Assembly: GCA_021840785.1 (NCBI GenBank)
Contig: JAKBXD010000024.1
Coordinates: forward strand, 1-16,869
DNA length: 16,869 bases
Reading direction: 5' to 3'
Origin: Pseudomonadota bacterium
GTDB lineage: Bacteria; Pseudomonadota; Gammaproteobacteria; Acidithiobacillales; Acidithiobacillaceae
The translations under genes and the position numbers were made by a program. How positions within the stretch are numbered: the first letter of the stretch is position 1; the number at the start of each line of letters is the position of its first letter. Positions 1-6,297 of the stretch are shown here, in pieces. The notes beneath the pieces were generated by a model. The model saw nothing but the letters and a program-made list of their open reading frames with translations, was not told where the DNA came from and did not search any database.

Positions 1-777
1 GGTGGCAGGCAGCGCCACCGGCACCGAAGCAACCAGCAGGATGAGCGCAAAAGGAAGTATTTCCGCAAGAGAGATATGCTTGGCGGCTGCATAAATCAGG
101 ATCGCGGCGACGAGAACAACGTCCATTATTACCAGATAGCGGACAATGGAAAGAACCAATTCTTCCAAGTGACTTTTGGCGCCGGCGCCGCGCACCAACT
201 CTGCGGTTTTACCGAAATAACTCCTGGCACCAGTCGCCGTGACCTTGCCTGACGCTTCACCGCGACGCACGACGGATGCGGAATAGAGGGTGTCGCCCGC
301 GGCGCATTCCACGGGCATGGATTCTCCCGTCAGGGCGGATTGGTCTACCAGTATACTGCCATCGCTGAGATGCAGATCGGCGGGGACGATGTCGCCGACC
401 CGCACATGAACCAGGTCGCCTGGCACCAGATCGGCGGCCGAGAGGCTTTGCCATTGTCCGTCGCGACAGGCGCGGGCCTGAATCCGCAAGCGCTCTTTCA
501 GCAACACCAGTGCGCTCTGTGCCTTGCGCTCCTGACTGAAACCGAGCACGCCGTTAAAAATGAGGAGCAATGTGATGATGATGGCTTCTGGCCATTTACC
601 CAATATGGCTTCCAGGATTAAGGTGCATTCCAGCATCCAGGGCACAGGTGCCCAAAACTTGTGGAGAAAAAGCAGCCAGTTTTGGGGTTTTTCTTCGGTG
701 ACTACATTGGGGCCATATTGGGCAAGCAGTTGCCGCGCCTCGTCGCCACTCAGTCCACTACAGGTGTTTTCCGGCAT
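1..777 (-). CDS. Plasma-membrane proton-exporting P-type ATPase (P3A), N-terminal part only
   Basis: Only the first 259 codons are visible; the gene runs off the left edge with no stop. The start is ATG at 777, because an in-frame TAG lies three codons upstream. The N-terminus has the cation-ATPase_N pattern ([17 protein letters not shown]) followed by [11 protein letters not shown] and two hydrophobic stretches (M1-M2). The actuator domain follows, with the dephosphorylation motif TGES at residues 150-153. The next hydrophobic segments end in PVALP (253-257), the M4 ion-site motif. The phosphorylation DKTGT motif and the nucleotide-binding domain must lie outside the window. The family pumps protons outward using ATP. 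The layout resembles fungal/plant Pma1 enzymes and their bacterial relatives, so H+ is the likely ion, though a metal cation is possible. It is transcribed away from panD. In an acidophile it would help keep the cytoplasm near neutral (inference). Confidence 0.88.
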   Translation of the reverse strand, partial: MPENTCSGLSGDEARQLLAQYGPNVVTEEKPQNWLLFLHKFWAPVPWMLECTLILEAILGKWPEAIIITLLLIFNGVLGFSQERKAQSALVLLKERLRIQARACRDGQWQSLSAADLVPGDLVHVRVGDIVPADLHLSDGSILVDQSALTGESMPVECAAGDTLYSASVVRRGEASGKVTATGARSYFGKTAELVRGAGAKSHLEELVLSIVRYLVIMDVVLVAAILIYAAAKHISLAEILPFALILLVASVPVALPAT

Positions 778-811
778 ATTCCGCTATTCCGATATCTTTT
801 CTATTCGCTCA

Positions 812-817
812 AGTATA
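812..817 (-). promoter_or_regulatory. Candidate -10 element for the P-type ATPase gene
   Basis: On the minus strand TATACT (5 of 6 to TATAAT) lies about 35 bases upstream of the ATPase ATG, giving a plausible short leader. No good -35 hexamer sits 17 bases further upstream, so this is only a weak call. Confidence 0.25.
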
Positions 818-849
818 GAACCCGGAAACCCACGAAGATTCCCCCGCAG

Positions 850-898
850 GCCATGCTGGTAGTAAACTGCGCAGATTGCATTGCATTGGGAGCATGGC
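850..898. repeat. 8-bp inverted repeat in the ATPase/panD divergent region
   Basis: GCCATGCT (850-857) and AGCATGGC (891-898) are perfect inverted copies separated by 33 bases. The spacer contains the 8-bp palindrome CTGCGCAG (867-874) and a short ATTGC tandem. The right arm overlaps the candidate ribosome-binding site (GGGAG, 888-892) of the small ORF upstream of panD. It could therefore be an operator or a leader hairpin that hides that site. It is seen in sequence; the function is inferred. The rest of the 240-base gap between the ATPase and panD holds this repeat, the small ORF and candidate promoter sequence. Confidence 0.4.
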
Positions 899-901
899 GT
901 T

Positions 902-1021
902 ATGTTAAGCCTCTGGGGAGAAATGGTGATCGGGGCGGGGAGGCCTGTTCTCCTGGCGTTTGTCGCCTGGGGGGTAAACCGGCTGGCGAATCGCCATCAT
1001 TGGGACGAGGGTCCGCGATGA
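902..1021 (+). CDS. Possible 39-residue small protein coupled to panD
   Basis: An ATG at 902 opens a 39-codon frame ending in TGA at 1019-1021, which overlaps the panD ATG in the classic ATGA arrangement. GGGAG lies 9 bases before the start, a good ribosome-binding site. The product has a hydrophobic middle ([11 protein letters not shown]) and a polar, His-rich tail ([10 protein letters not shown]), so a weak single membrane segment is possible. No family is recognised. It could be a real small protein, a leader peptide that couples translation into panD, or chance. The overlap and the ribosome-binding site favour translation; with no homology evidence available, confidence is low. Confidence 0.35.
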   Translation: MLSLWGEMVIGAGRPVLLAFVAWGVNRLANRHHWDEGPR

Positions 1022-1401
1022 TTTTGTTGACCTTGTTGAAGGGCAAGCTGCATCGGGCGCGGGTCACCGCCGTCGAGCTGGAATACGAGGGTTCCTGCGC
1101 GATTGACAGCGATCTGCTGGCTGCGGCAGGCATCCATCCCTATGAGCAAGTACACATTTACGATGTGAATAATGGGGATCGTTTCAGTACCTATGCGATC
1201 AGCGCCCCGGCCGGGTCAGGGATCATTTCGGTCAATGGCGCCGCGGCGCGCCGGGTGGCCTTGGGGGACATCCTCATCATTGCGGCCTACGCGCAGGTAG
1301 CGGAAGAGAAGGTTGCCGGTTTCCAGCCGCAACTGGTGTATGTGGATGAGCGCAATCGCATAACCCGACGCAGCCAGCAGATTGATCCCACCCCCGCCTG
1401 A
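1018..1401 (+). CDS. panD: Aspartate 1-decarboxylase proenzyme
   Basis: Makes beta-alanine from L-aspartate for pantothenate and coenzyme A synthesis in the cytoplasm, using a pyruvoyl cofactor formed by self-cleavage. The 127-residue product has the usual family length. The cleavage site is clear: YEGSCAID, with Gly25-Ser26 as the bond that splits into beta and alpha chains. Lys10, Arg55 and Tyr59 match active-site residues known from the E. coli enzyme, and RFSTYAI and IISVNGAAA are family signatures. The start is ATG 1018, preceded by GAGG 8 bases upstream. The frame stays open far upstream (to 661), but that part crosses the divergent ATPase gene and lacks homology. No panB, panC or panZ is nearby. 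The gene is followed by engB, probably on the same transcript. Confidence 0.97.
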   Translation: MILLTLLKGKLHRARVTAVELEYEGSCAIDSDLLAAAGIHPYEQVHIYDVNNGDRFSTYAISAPAGSGIISVNGAAARRVALGDILIIAAYAQVAEEKVAGFQPQLVYVDERNRITRRSQQIDPTPA

Positions 1402-1409
1402 GCGACGAA

Positions 1410-1425
1410 CCCCTTGTTGAAGGGG
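1410..1425 (+). other. Small hairpin between panD and engB
   Basis: CCCCTT, a GTTG loop and AAGGGG form a perfect 6-bp stem 8 bases after the panD stop. No T-run follows, so it is not a standard intrinsic terminator. The right arm is the purine-rich AAGGGGG that would serve as ribosome-binding site for an upstream TTG start (1431) of engB. Pairing could reduce initiation there. Confidence 0.35.
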
Positions 1426-1511
1426 GTGCCTTGGACTCGCAAGGTGGCAACCAGAGCAGCTTTTGTGCTTTCGCATTGCCAGACGGGGTAGGCGGCGACT
1501 ATGCTCTACGC

Positions 1512-2198
1512 ATGGACCATACTAACCCCAACCCCTTTCGTTTCGCGCCGCTACGGCGGGCGGCCTATCGCCTGAGTGTGACCCAAGCGGAACAGTTACC
1601 CGCCGATGACGGCGTCGAAGTGGCTTTTGCCGGTCGCTCCAACGTCGGCAAGTCATCCACCCTCAATATGCTGACCGAACGACGGGCACTGGCGCGGGTC
1701 AGTCGCACGCCGGGCCGGACCCAGGCCCTCAATATTTTCGACCTTGATCCCGGTCAGCGCCTCGTGGACCTGCCTGGCTATGGGTATGCCAAGGTACCCG
1801 AGGCGCTACGGCGCTCTTGGGGACCGCTGCTGGAACAATATCTGCGGCGGCGCGGCAGCCTGCGCGGATTGATCCTGGTGATGGACATCCGCCACCCCTA
1901 CGGCCCTCATGATGCTGATCTCATTGCCTTCGCGGCGGGCTGCGGAAGACCAGTGCATGTCTTGTTGAACAAAGCCGACAAACTCAGCCGCGGCGCGGCC
2001 ATTCAAGAAATGGCCCGCCTGCGGCGGATTCCAGAATTGCGGGGGGTCGCCATGCAGCTTTTCTCTGCCCAGTCAGGACTTGGTATAGATGAGTTGCATG
2101 AGCGTATAGCGACTTGGCTCACGCCAGAAGCAGAAAAAAAGCCCCCGGCGGATGCCGGGGCCAATAGCGAGCCCTCAAAGGGAGGGGAGGACTCATGA
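1512..2198 (+). CDS. engB: Ribosome biogenesis GTP-binding protein EngB/YsxC
   Basis: TRAFAC-class GTPase of the EngB/YihA/YsxC family, needed for large ribosomal subunit assembly. G1/P-loop GRSNVGKS lies at residues 41-48, followed by the switch region TPGRTQ, G3 DLPGYG, G4 NKAD and a G5-like SAQSG. The ATG at 1512 gives 228 residues and aligns with the usual N-terminus (short tail, then AAYRLSVTQAEQLP). An in-frame TTG at 1431 has a better ribosome-binding site (AGGGGG) and would add 27 unrelated residues, so the start is not fully settled. The C-terminus carries a Lys/Pro/Ala/Gly/Glu-rich tail beyond the GTPase fold; the DNA coding for it also encodes an intrinsic terminator on the opposite strand. 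In many gammaproteobacteria engB lies beside polA, as it nearly does here. Confidence 0.95.
   Translation: MDHTNPNPFRFAPLRRAAYRLSVTQAEQLPADDGVEVAFAGRSNVGKSSTLNMLTERRALARVSRTPGRTQALNIFDLDPGQRLVDLPGYGYAKVPEALRRSWGPLLEQYLRRRGSLRGLILVMDIRHPYGPHDADLIAFAAGCGRPVHVLLNKADKLSRGAAIQEMARLRRIPELRGVAMQLFSAQSGLGIDELHERIATWLTPEAEKKPPADAGANSEPSKGGEDS
2134..2160 (-). terminator. Intrinsic terminator on the minus strand, inside the engB 3' end
   Basis: Read on the minus strand: CCCCGGC, a 4-base ATCC loop, GCCGGGG, then GGC and seven Ts. The stem is 7 perfect GC-rich base pairs (arms 2154-2160 and 2143-2149) and the T-tract is 2134-2140. This is a textbook Rho-independent terminator, but only in the minus direction. 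No minus-strand gene ends nearby. The closest upstream minus-strand gene is polA, ending at 3529, about 1.4 kb away. It may stop polA read-through or another antisense transcript crossing kch. Confidence 0.65.
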
Positions 2199-2260
2199 TC
2201 CGGCCAGGGAGGATAGACCGGATCCAGACAACCAATAGGTTACCCACGGCTTTGGAGTGA
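2195..2260 (+). CDS. Possible 21-residue leader ORF between engB and kch
   Basis: An ATG at 2195 overlaps the engB stop (ATGA) and is preceded by a very purine-rich GGGAGGGGAGG about 4 bases away. The frame encodes MIRPGRIDRIQTTNRLPTALE and stops at TGA 2258-2260, three bases before the kch GTG and in the same reading frame as kch. It may be a coupling leader peptide, an earlier kch start closed by a stop codon, or chance created by the Gly-Gly-Glu codons ending engB. No family is recognised. Confidence 0.25.
   Translation: MIRPGRIDRIQTTNRLPTALE
2197..2224. repeat. 7-bp inverted repeat between engB and kch
   Basis: GATCCGG (2197-2203) and CCGGATC (2218-2224) are perfect inverted copies with a 14-base spacer. 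No T-run follows, so it is not an intrinsic terminator. It could form a hairpin in the message just before kch. Function unknown. Confidence 0.35.
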
Positions 2261-2263
2261 AGC

Positions 2264-3526
2264 GTGCCCAAAAAGTTCAGTGAACGTCACCCTTGGCATG
2301 CGTTGCGGCCAGACTGGCGTGTTCGCTGGCGCGTGCACGTGCAACACTGGGCGAACCTCCTCCACCTGGAGGACTGGTATCCACATTTCCCCATCGCAGC
2401 GGCGGTAGGTCTTCTCGGGATATTCAACATCCTCCCGGCACTGGAGCATCTACTGGGCCTGAGCTACGTCGGCAGTCTGGCAGCTGTCTCCCACAGCTTT
2501 GTGCTCGATGCCTTTCGCGGTATTCCACAGGGCGCTGCAGGCGTCATCTTGCTCATCATGTCCCTGGGTCTGCTCTTCCGCTCCCGTTTTGCCTGGGCCC
2601 TTGTCCTGATTATGGCGATGGCCGTCCTTGCCTTCGGGATTTATCGACACCCTTATCAGATCTCCGTGCTGCTTTATTACAATGCCGCCCTGGTGCTTTT
2701 TCTGTGGGTGTTTCGCGGCCGTTTCGATCGCAGCAGCCTGGCAACCGGTACATTGTTTGCGTTAGTCGGTGCCATCATGGTCGTGAGTTACGGCGTCTTT
2801 GGCGCATATATTCTGGGGGACGGATTCAAACCGCAAATTCACAGCCTTTCTACGGCGCTCTACTTTTCGGTAGTCACCATGGCCACCGTGGGCTATGGAG
2901 ATATCCTGCCGGTCAGCAACGAATCGCGACTTTTTGTGGTATCTTTGATTGTGCTGGGAATAACGGTATTTGCCACTTCGCTTTCAGCCATTATCGTTCC
3001 GGCAGTGAACAACCGCCTGCAATCGGCCCTGCGAGGAGAAAAACGCCGCATGATCCGTAAAGACCACTACATTATCGCCGGGGACACCCCGCTGGCGCGC
3101 AACAGCTACCGCGAACTCAGGGGCCGCAATCTGCCCGTAGTAGTGATTATGGGCCACCAGCCTGATGACTCCATCTATCAGCCAGAAGATTTGATCATCG
3201 GCGACTCCAGCGATACGGATGTGCTGCGTAGTGCCGGGGCCGCGCAAGCCGCGGCCGTGCTCGCCCTGCGCGCGGACGATTCGGAAAACGCCTTTGTCGT
3301 GCTGGCTGTCAAAGAAATAGAGGGGTCAGCCAAAACAGTAGCCGCCGTCAATGACAGTAAAAATCTGGGCCGGGTACGCCGGGTGCAACCGGACATGATT
3401 ATCGCTCCCCAGGTGCTAGGGGGTGAACTGCTGGCGATGGCTCTCAACGGCGAACAGTTGGACAGTACCGCGGTGATGAAGATGTTCCGCTTCAGCAGTG
3501 GGACAGCGGTGGACAAGAAGATCTGA
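2264..3526 (+). CDS. kch: Kch-type potassium channel with cytoplasmic RCK domain
   Basis: The 420-residue inner-membrane channel matches E. coli Kch (417 residues) in length and layout. It has about six hydrophobic segments between residues 39 and 250. The pore helix precedes the K+ selectivity filter TVGYGD (208-213), and the last membrane helix contains GITVFATSLSAI, nearly as in Kch. From about residue 263 comes an RCK/TrkA-N fold with a degenerate nucleotide loop (AGDTPLA), GDSSDTDVLRSAG, ENAFVVLAVKE and NDSKNL. The fourth membrane segment lacks an obvious arginine ladder, so strong voltage sensing is doubtful. The start is GTG 2264 with GGAG 6 bases upstream. It probably follows engB on the transcript and converges on polA with a 2-bp gap. 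In E. coli-like neighbourhoods engB sits next to polA, so kch looks inserted here. Confidence 0.92.
   Translation: MPKKFSERHPWHALRPDWRVRWRVHVQHWANLLHLEDWYPHFPIAAAVGLLGIFNILPALEHLLGLSYVGSLAAVSHSFVLDAFRGIPQGAAGVILLIMSLGLLFRSRFAWALVLIMAMAVLAFGIYRHPYQISVLLYYNAALVLFLWVFRGRFDRSSLATGTLFALVGAIMVVSYGVFGAYILGDGFKPQIHSLSTALYFSVVTMATVGYGDILPVSNESRLFVVSLIVLGITVFATSLSAIIVPAVNNRLQSALRGEKRRMIRKDHYIIAGDTPLARNSYRELRGRNLPVVVIMGHQPDDSIYQPEDLIIGDSSDTDVLRSAGAAQAAAVLALRADDSENAFVVLAVKEIEGSAKTVAAVNDSKNLGRVRRVQPDMIIAPQVLGGELLAMALNGEQLDSTAVMKMFRFSSGTAVDKKI
3033..3052 (+). promoter_or_regulatory. Candidate internal translation start for a soluble RCK domain of Kch
   Basis: GAGGAG (3033-3038) lies 11 bases before an in-frame ATG (3050, Met263 of Kch), exactly at the junction between the last membrane helix and the RCK domain. 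Internal initiation giving free RCK subunits is known for the MthK channel, and has been reported at the equivalent methionine of E. coli Kch as I recall. Here it is inference from the site and its position. Confidence 0.35.
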
Positions 3527-3528
3527 GG

Positions 3529-6228
3529 CTAACTGTGGGCTTCGTCCCAGTGCCTGCCGACACCCAGATCTACCCGCAAAGGCACGGCCAGTTCCGCAAC
3601 GCCCTCCATACGTTCCCGTAGCGCCGACTGCGCCGCCGCCAGACTGGCCTCCGGCACTTCCAGAATCAGTTCGTCATGCACCTGGAGAATCATCCGACCG
3701 CGCCCCGGAGCCTCCTGCAACCAGCTATCCACCGCAATCATTGCCATCTTGATGAGATCTGCCGCAGTGCCCTGCATGGGTGCGTTAATGGCCGCACGCT
3801 CGGCGTAATTACGCCGGGCCGGATTGCTGGAGCGAATTTCGGGTACATACAGGCGGCGACCAAAGAGCGTCTCCACATAGCCCTGCTTTTTCGCCAGGAT
3901 GCGAGTTTGCTCCATATACGCAAGAACGCCGGGGTAGCGCTCGAAATAGCGGTCCATGTACTGCCTGGCGGCGGCCTGATCAATGCCCAACTGCTGGGCG
4001 AGACCATAAGGGGTCTGCCCGTAAATCAAACCGAAGTTAATGGCCTTGGCGGCACGACGCGCGGCGCTGTCCACCGCCTCCGGCACCAGATTAAAGACCT
4101 CGGCAGCAGTGGCGGCATGAATATCCTGACCCTCCGCAAAGGCTTGCAGCAGACGCGCATCTTTGGAGAGGTGAGCCATAATGCGTAGCTCTATCTGGGA
4201 ATAATCCGCACTGAGCAGCCAGTGCCCGGCTTCGGCAATGAAAGCCTGGCGAATACGTCGGCCCTGTTCGGTACGCACCGGGATGTTTTGCAGATTCGGC
4301 TCACTGGATGAGAGGCGTCCAGTGGCCGCCACCGCCTGCTGAAAATGGGTATGGACCCGGCCGGTGTCGGGATTCATCATCTGCGGCAGTGCGTCCGCAT
4401 AAGTATTCTTGAGCTTGGCCATGCCGCGATAATCGAGAATCAGGCGCGGCAGATCGGCATGCACAGCGAGCTGGGCGAGCACATCTTCATTGGTCGACGG
4501 TTGGCCGCCGGGGGTTTTCTTGAGTACCGGCAACTGCATTTTGTCAAAGAGGATTTCCTGAATCTGCTTGGGGGAGTTGAGATTGAAGGACTGCCCCGCC
4601 TGGACAAAGGCCTTCTGTTCACAGTCCGCCATATCCTTGCTCAACTCCGTGCTGAGCACTTCGAGCTGGACGCGATCGACTTTGACACCCGCTTCTTCCA
4701 TGCGCGCCAGTACCAGCACCAGCGGCATTTCTATTTCCATCAACACCCGCTGCAAGCCCGGTTCGTTGGCAAACTGTGGCCAGAGTTGCGCATCCACCCG
4801 CAGACAGACATCCGCGTCTTCTGCCGCATAGGGCAGTGCCTCCACTACCGGCACATCGGCAAAATTACGCGCTGATTTGCCTTTACCGGCCACCTCTTCG
4901 TAGCGGATGTTCTGATGCTGCAGATAGCGCTCGGCGAGGGTGTCAAGATCGTGGCCATTGTGACCGCTGTTAAAGACGTAGCTTTCCAGTAAGGTGTCGC
5001 GCAGCAGGCCGGCGGGGTGGATACCATACCGCCAGAAAACTCGCCAATCGTATTTAGCGTTCTGGGCCAGCTTGGCGGCCTGTGGGTCTTCCAGCCACGG
5101 GCGCAAAGCGGTGAGTACGGCCTGCCGATCCAGTTGCAGACTACCGTCGCGGTGGCCCATGGGAATGTAGACGGCCTGATAGTCACCACCGGCCTGCCAG
5201 GCGCAGGAAATCCCCACCAGATCGGCATGCAGCGGGTCAAGGCTCGTGGTTTCCGTGTCCAGAGCGGCCACATCGGCCGTTTTCAGGGCGAGCAGCAGCG
5301 CGTTCAGCGCTTCCTCAGTGGTGATGGCCAGGTAGGCCGCGCGCTCAATATCACTGCTCTGCTTTTCCGGCACCTTTCCCGCATCGTCCGCAGGCAGGTC
5401 CCTGAGCCAGGCATGAAAACCCAGGCGCTGCGCCAACGCCCGTAGGGCGGCCACATCCGCCGCCCGGCGGGCGTAAGTCGCGGCAGGCAGCGTCAGATCG
5501 CAGCGAATGGTCGCCAGATCACGGCTCAAGGGCAGATAATGTGCGGAAGCGCGTAGTGCCTCACCCACCTTGCCGCCGATGTCGCCGGCGTGGGCCAGCA
5601 CACCGTCCAGATCACCATATTGCGTCAGCCACCGGGCGGCTGTTTTCGGTCCGGCGCCGGGCACGCCGGGGATGTTGTCCACCTTGTCACCGATCAGCGC
5701 CAGCAGGTCGGCAATACGCTCCGGCGGCACACCAAAGCGCTCCTCAACCCCGGCCATGTCCGTTTCGACAGCTTTCATGGTGTCAAGGAGCCGCACTCGC
5801 GGGCTCACCAGCTGCGCCATATCCTTGTCGCCGGTGACGATAAGCACCTGCTGGTCAGGCGCCGCCTGCCGGGCCAGGGTGCCGATCACGTCATCCGCCT
5901 CCACGTCGGGCTCAATCACCAGTGGCAGGCCCGTGGCCCTGATCCAATCGTGCAGAAGCGAAACCTGAGCCCGTAGCTCCTCCGGCATGGAGGGCCGCTG
6001 TGCCTTATACTCAGGATAAAGCCTGTCCCGGAACGTACCGCCGGGAGCGTCGAAGATGACGATGATTTCGTCGCTCGGATACTCTTTCAGCAGGCGACGG
6101 AGCATGTTGGCGACGCCGTAGATAGCCCCGGTCGGAAAGTTGTCCGGCGCGCGCAAGTCGGGCAGCGCATGAAAGGCACGATAGAGGAAGCTGGAAGCAT
6201 CGACGAGGATACGGGGGTCTTGGGACAT
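3529..6228 (-). CDS. polA: DNA polymerase I
   Basis: The 899-residue enzyme fills gaps, removes RNA primers and performs nick translation. Residues 1-285 are the 5'-3' exonuclease (FEN-like) with VEADDVIGT and TGDKDM. Residues about 295-490 are the 3'-5' proofreading exonuclease, and its metal ligands are kept: Asp324 and Glu326 in LDTET, Asp394 in NAKYD and Asp471 in YAAEDAD. The rest is the family A polymerase: motif A DYSQIELR (Asp675), motif B RRAAKAINFGLIYGQ and motif C QVHDE (Asp852). All three activities should therefore work. The start is ATG 6228; a purine-rich AGAGAAG stands about 9 bases upstream. It ends 2 bp from the convergent kch gene, leaving no room for its own terminator. 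It is divergent from the LOG-family gene, with a shared 69-bp control region. Confidence 0.98.
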   Translation of the reverse strand: MSQDPRILVDASSFLYRAFHALPDLRAPDNFPTGAIYGVANMLRRLLKEYPSDEIIVIFDAPGGTFRDRLYPEYKAQRPSMPEELRAQVSLLHDWIRATGLPLVIEPDVEADDVIGTLARQAAPDQQVLIVTGDKDMAQLVSPRVRLLDTMKAVETDMAGVEERFGVPPERIADLLALIGDKVDNIPGVPGAGPKTAARWLTQYGDLDGVLAHAGDIGGKVGEALRASAHYLPLSRDLATIRCDLTLPAATYARRAADVAALRALAQRLGFHAWLRDLPADDAGKVPEKQSSDIERAAYLAITTEEALNALLLALKTADVAALDTETTSLDPLHADLVGISCAWQAGGDYQAVYIPMGHRDGSLQLDRQAVLTALRPWLEDPQAAKLAQNAKYDWRVFWRYGIHPAGLLRDTLLESYVFNSGHNGHDLDTLAERYLQHQNIRYEEVAGKGKSARNFADVPVVEALPYAAEDADVCLRVDAQLWPQFANEPGLQRVLMEIEMPLVLVLARMEEAGVKVDRVQLEVLSTELSKDMADCEQKAFVQAGQSFNLNSPKQIQEILFDKMQLPVLKKTPGGQPSTNEDVLAQLAVHADLPRLILDYRGMAKLKNTYADALPQMMNPDTGRVHTHFQQAVAATGRLSSSEPNLQNIPVRTEQGRRIRQAFIAEAGHWLLSADYSQIELRIMAHLSKDARLLQAFAEGQDIHAATAAEVFNLVPEAVDSAARRAAKAINFGLIYGQTPYGLAQQLGIDQAAARQYMDRYFERYPGVLAYMEQTRILAKKQGYVETLFGRRLYVPEIRSSNPARRNYAERAAINAPMQGTAADLIKMAMIAVDSWLQEAPGRGRMILQVHDELILEVPEASLAAAQSALRERMEGVAELAVPLRVDLGVGRHWDEAHS

Positions 6229-6249
6229 GGTTTGGGACTTCTCTGCGGA

Positions 6250-6269
6250 TTTCCGTCATAATACGGAAA
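6250..6269. promoter_or_regulatory. Dyad-symmetric element in the polA/LOG divergent promoter region
   Basis: TTTCCGT (6250-6256) and ACGGAAA (6263-6269) are perfect inverted copies flanking CATAAT (6257-6262). The spacer reads as a -10-like hexamer on both strands: CATAAT on plus and TATTAT (6258-6263) on minus, each 5 of 6 to TATAAT. It could be an operator, a bidirectional promoter core, or both. Confidence 0.5.
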
Positions 6270-6286
6270 ATTACCACCTTTGACAC
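6258..6286 (-). promoter_or_regulatory. Candidate sigma-70 promoter for polA
   Basis: On the minus strand the -35 GTGTCA (6281-6286, 4 of 6 to TTGACA) is followed after 17 bases by -10 TATTAT (6258-6263, 5 of 6). Transcription would start about 20-25 bases before the polA ATG. The -10 lies inside the dyad described separately. Confidence 0.5.
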
Positions 6287-6297
6287 GGGAACGACGG

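Noticed and set aside
661..1017. Upstream extension of panD in the same frame, starting at GTG 661
   Set aside because: It would cross the ATPase gene on the other strand, adds residues unlike any PanD and lacks a ribosome-binding site; ATG 1018 fits the family length and has GAGG.
2197..2224. GATCCGG/CCGGATC repeat as a terminator of engB
   Set aside because: The stem has a 14-base loop and no T-run; kch starts only 40 bases later, which suggests co-transcription.
6280..6297. TTG 6280 start for the LOG-family gene, and TTGACA at 6280-6285 as a plus-strand -35
   Set aside because: ATG 6298 has GGGA at good spacing. TTGACA on the plus strand has no -10-like sequence 16-18 bases downstream and would fall inside the gene.
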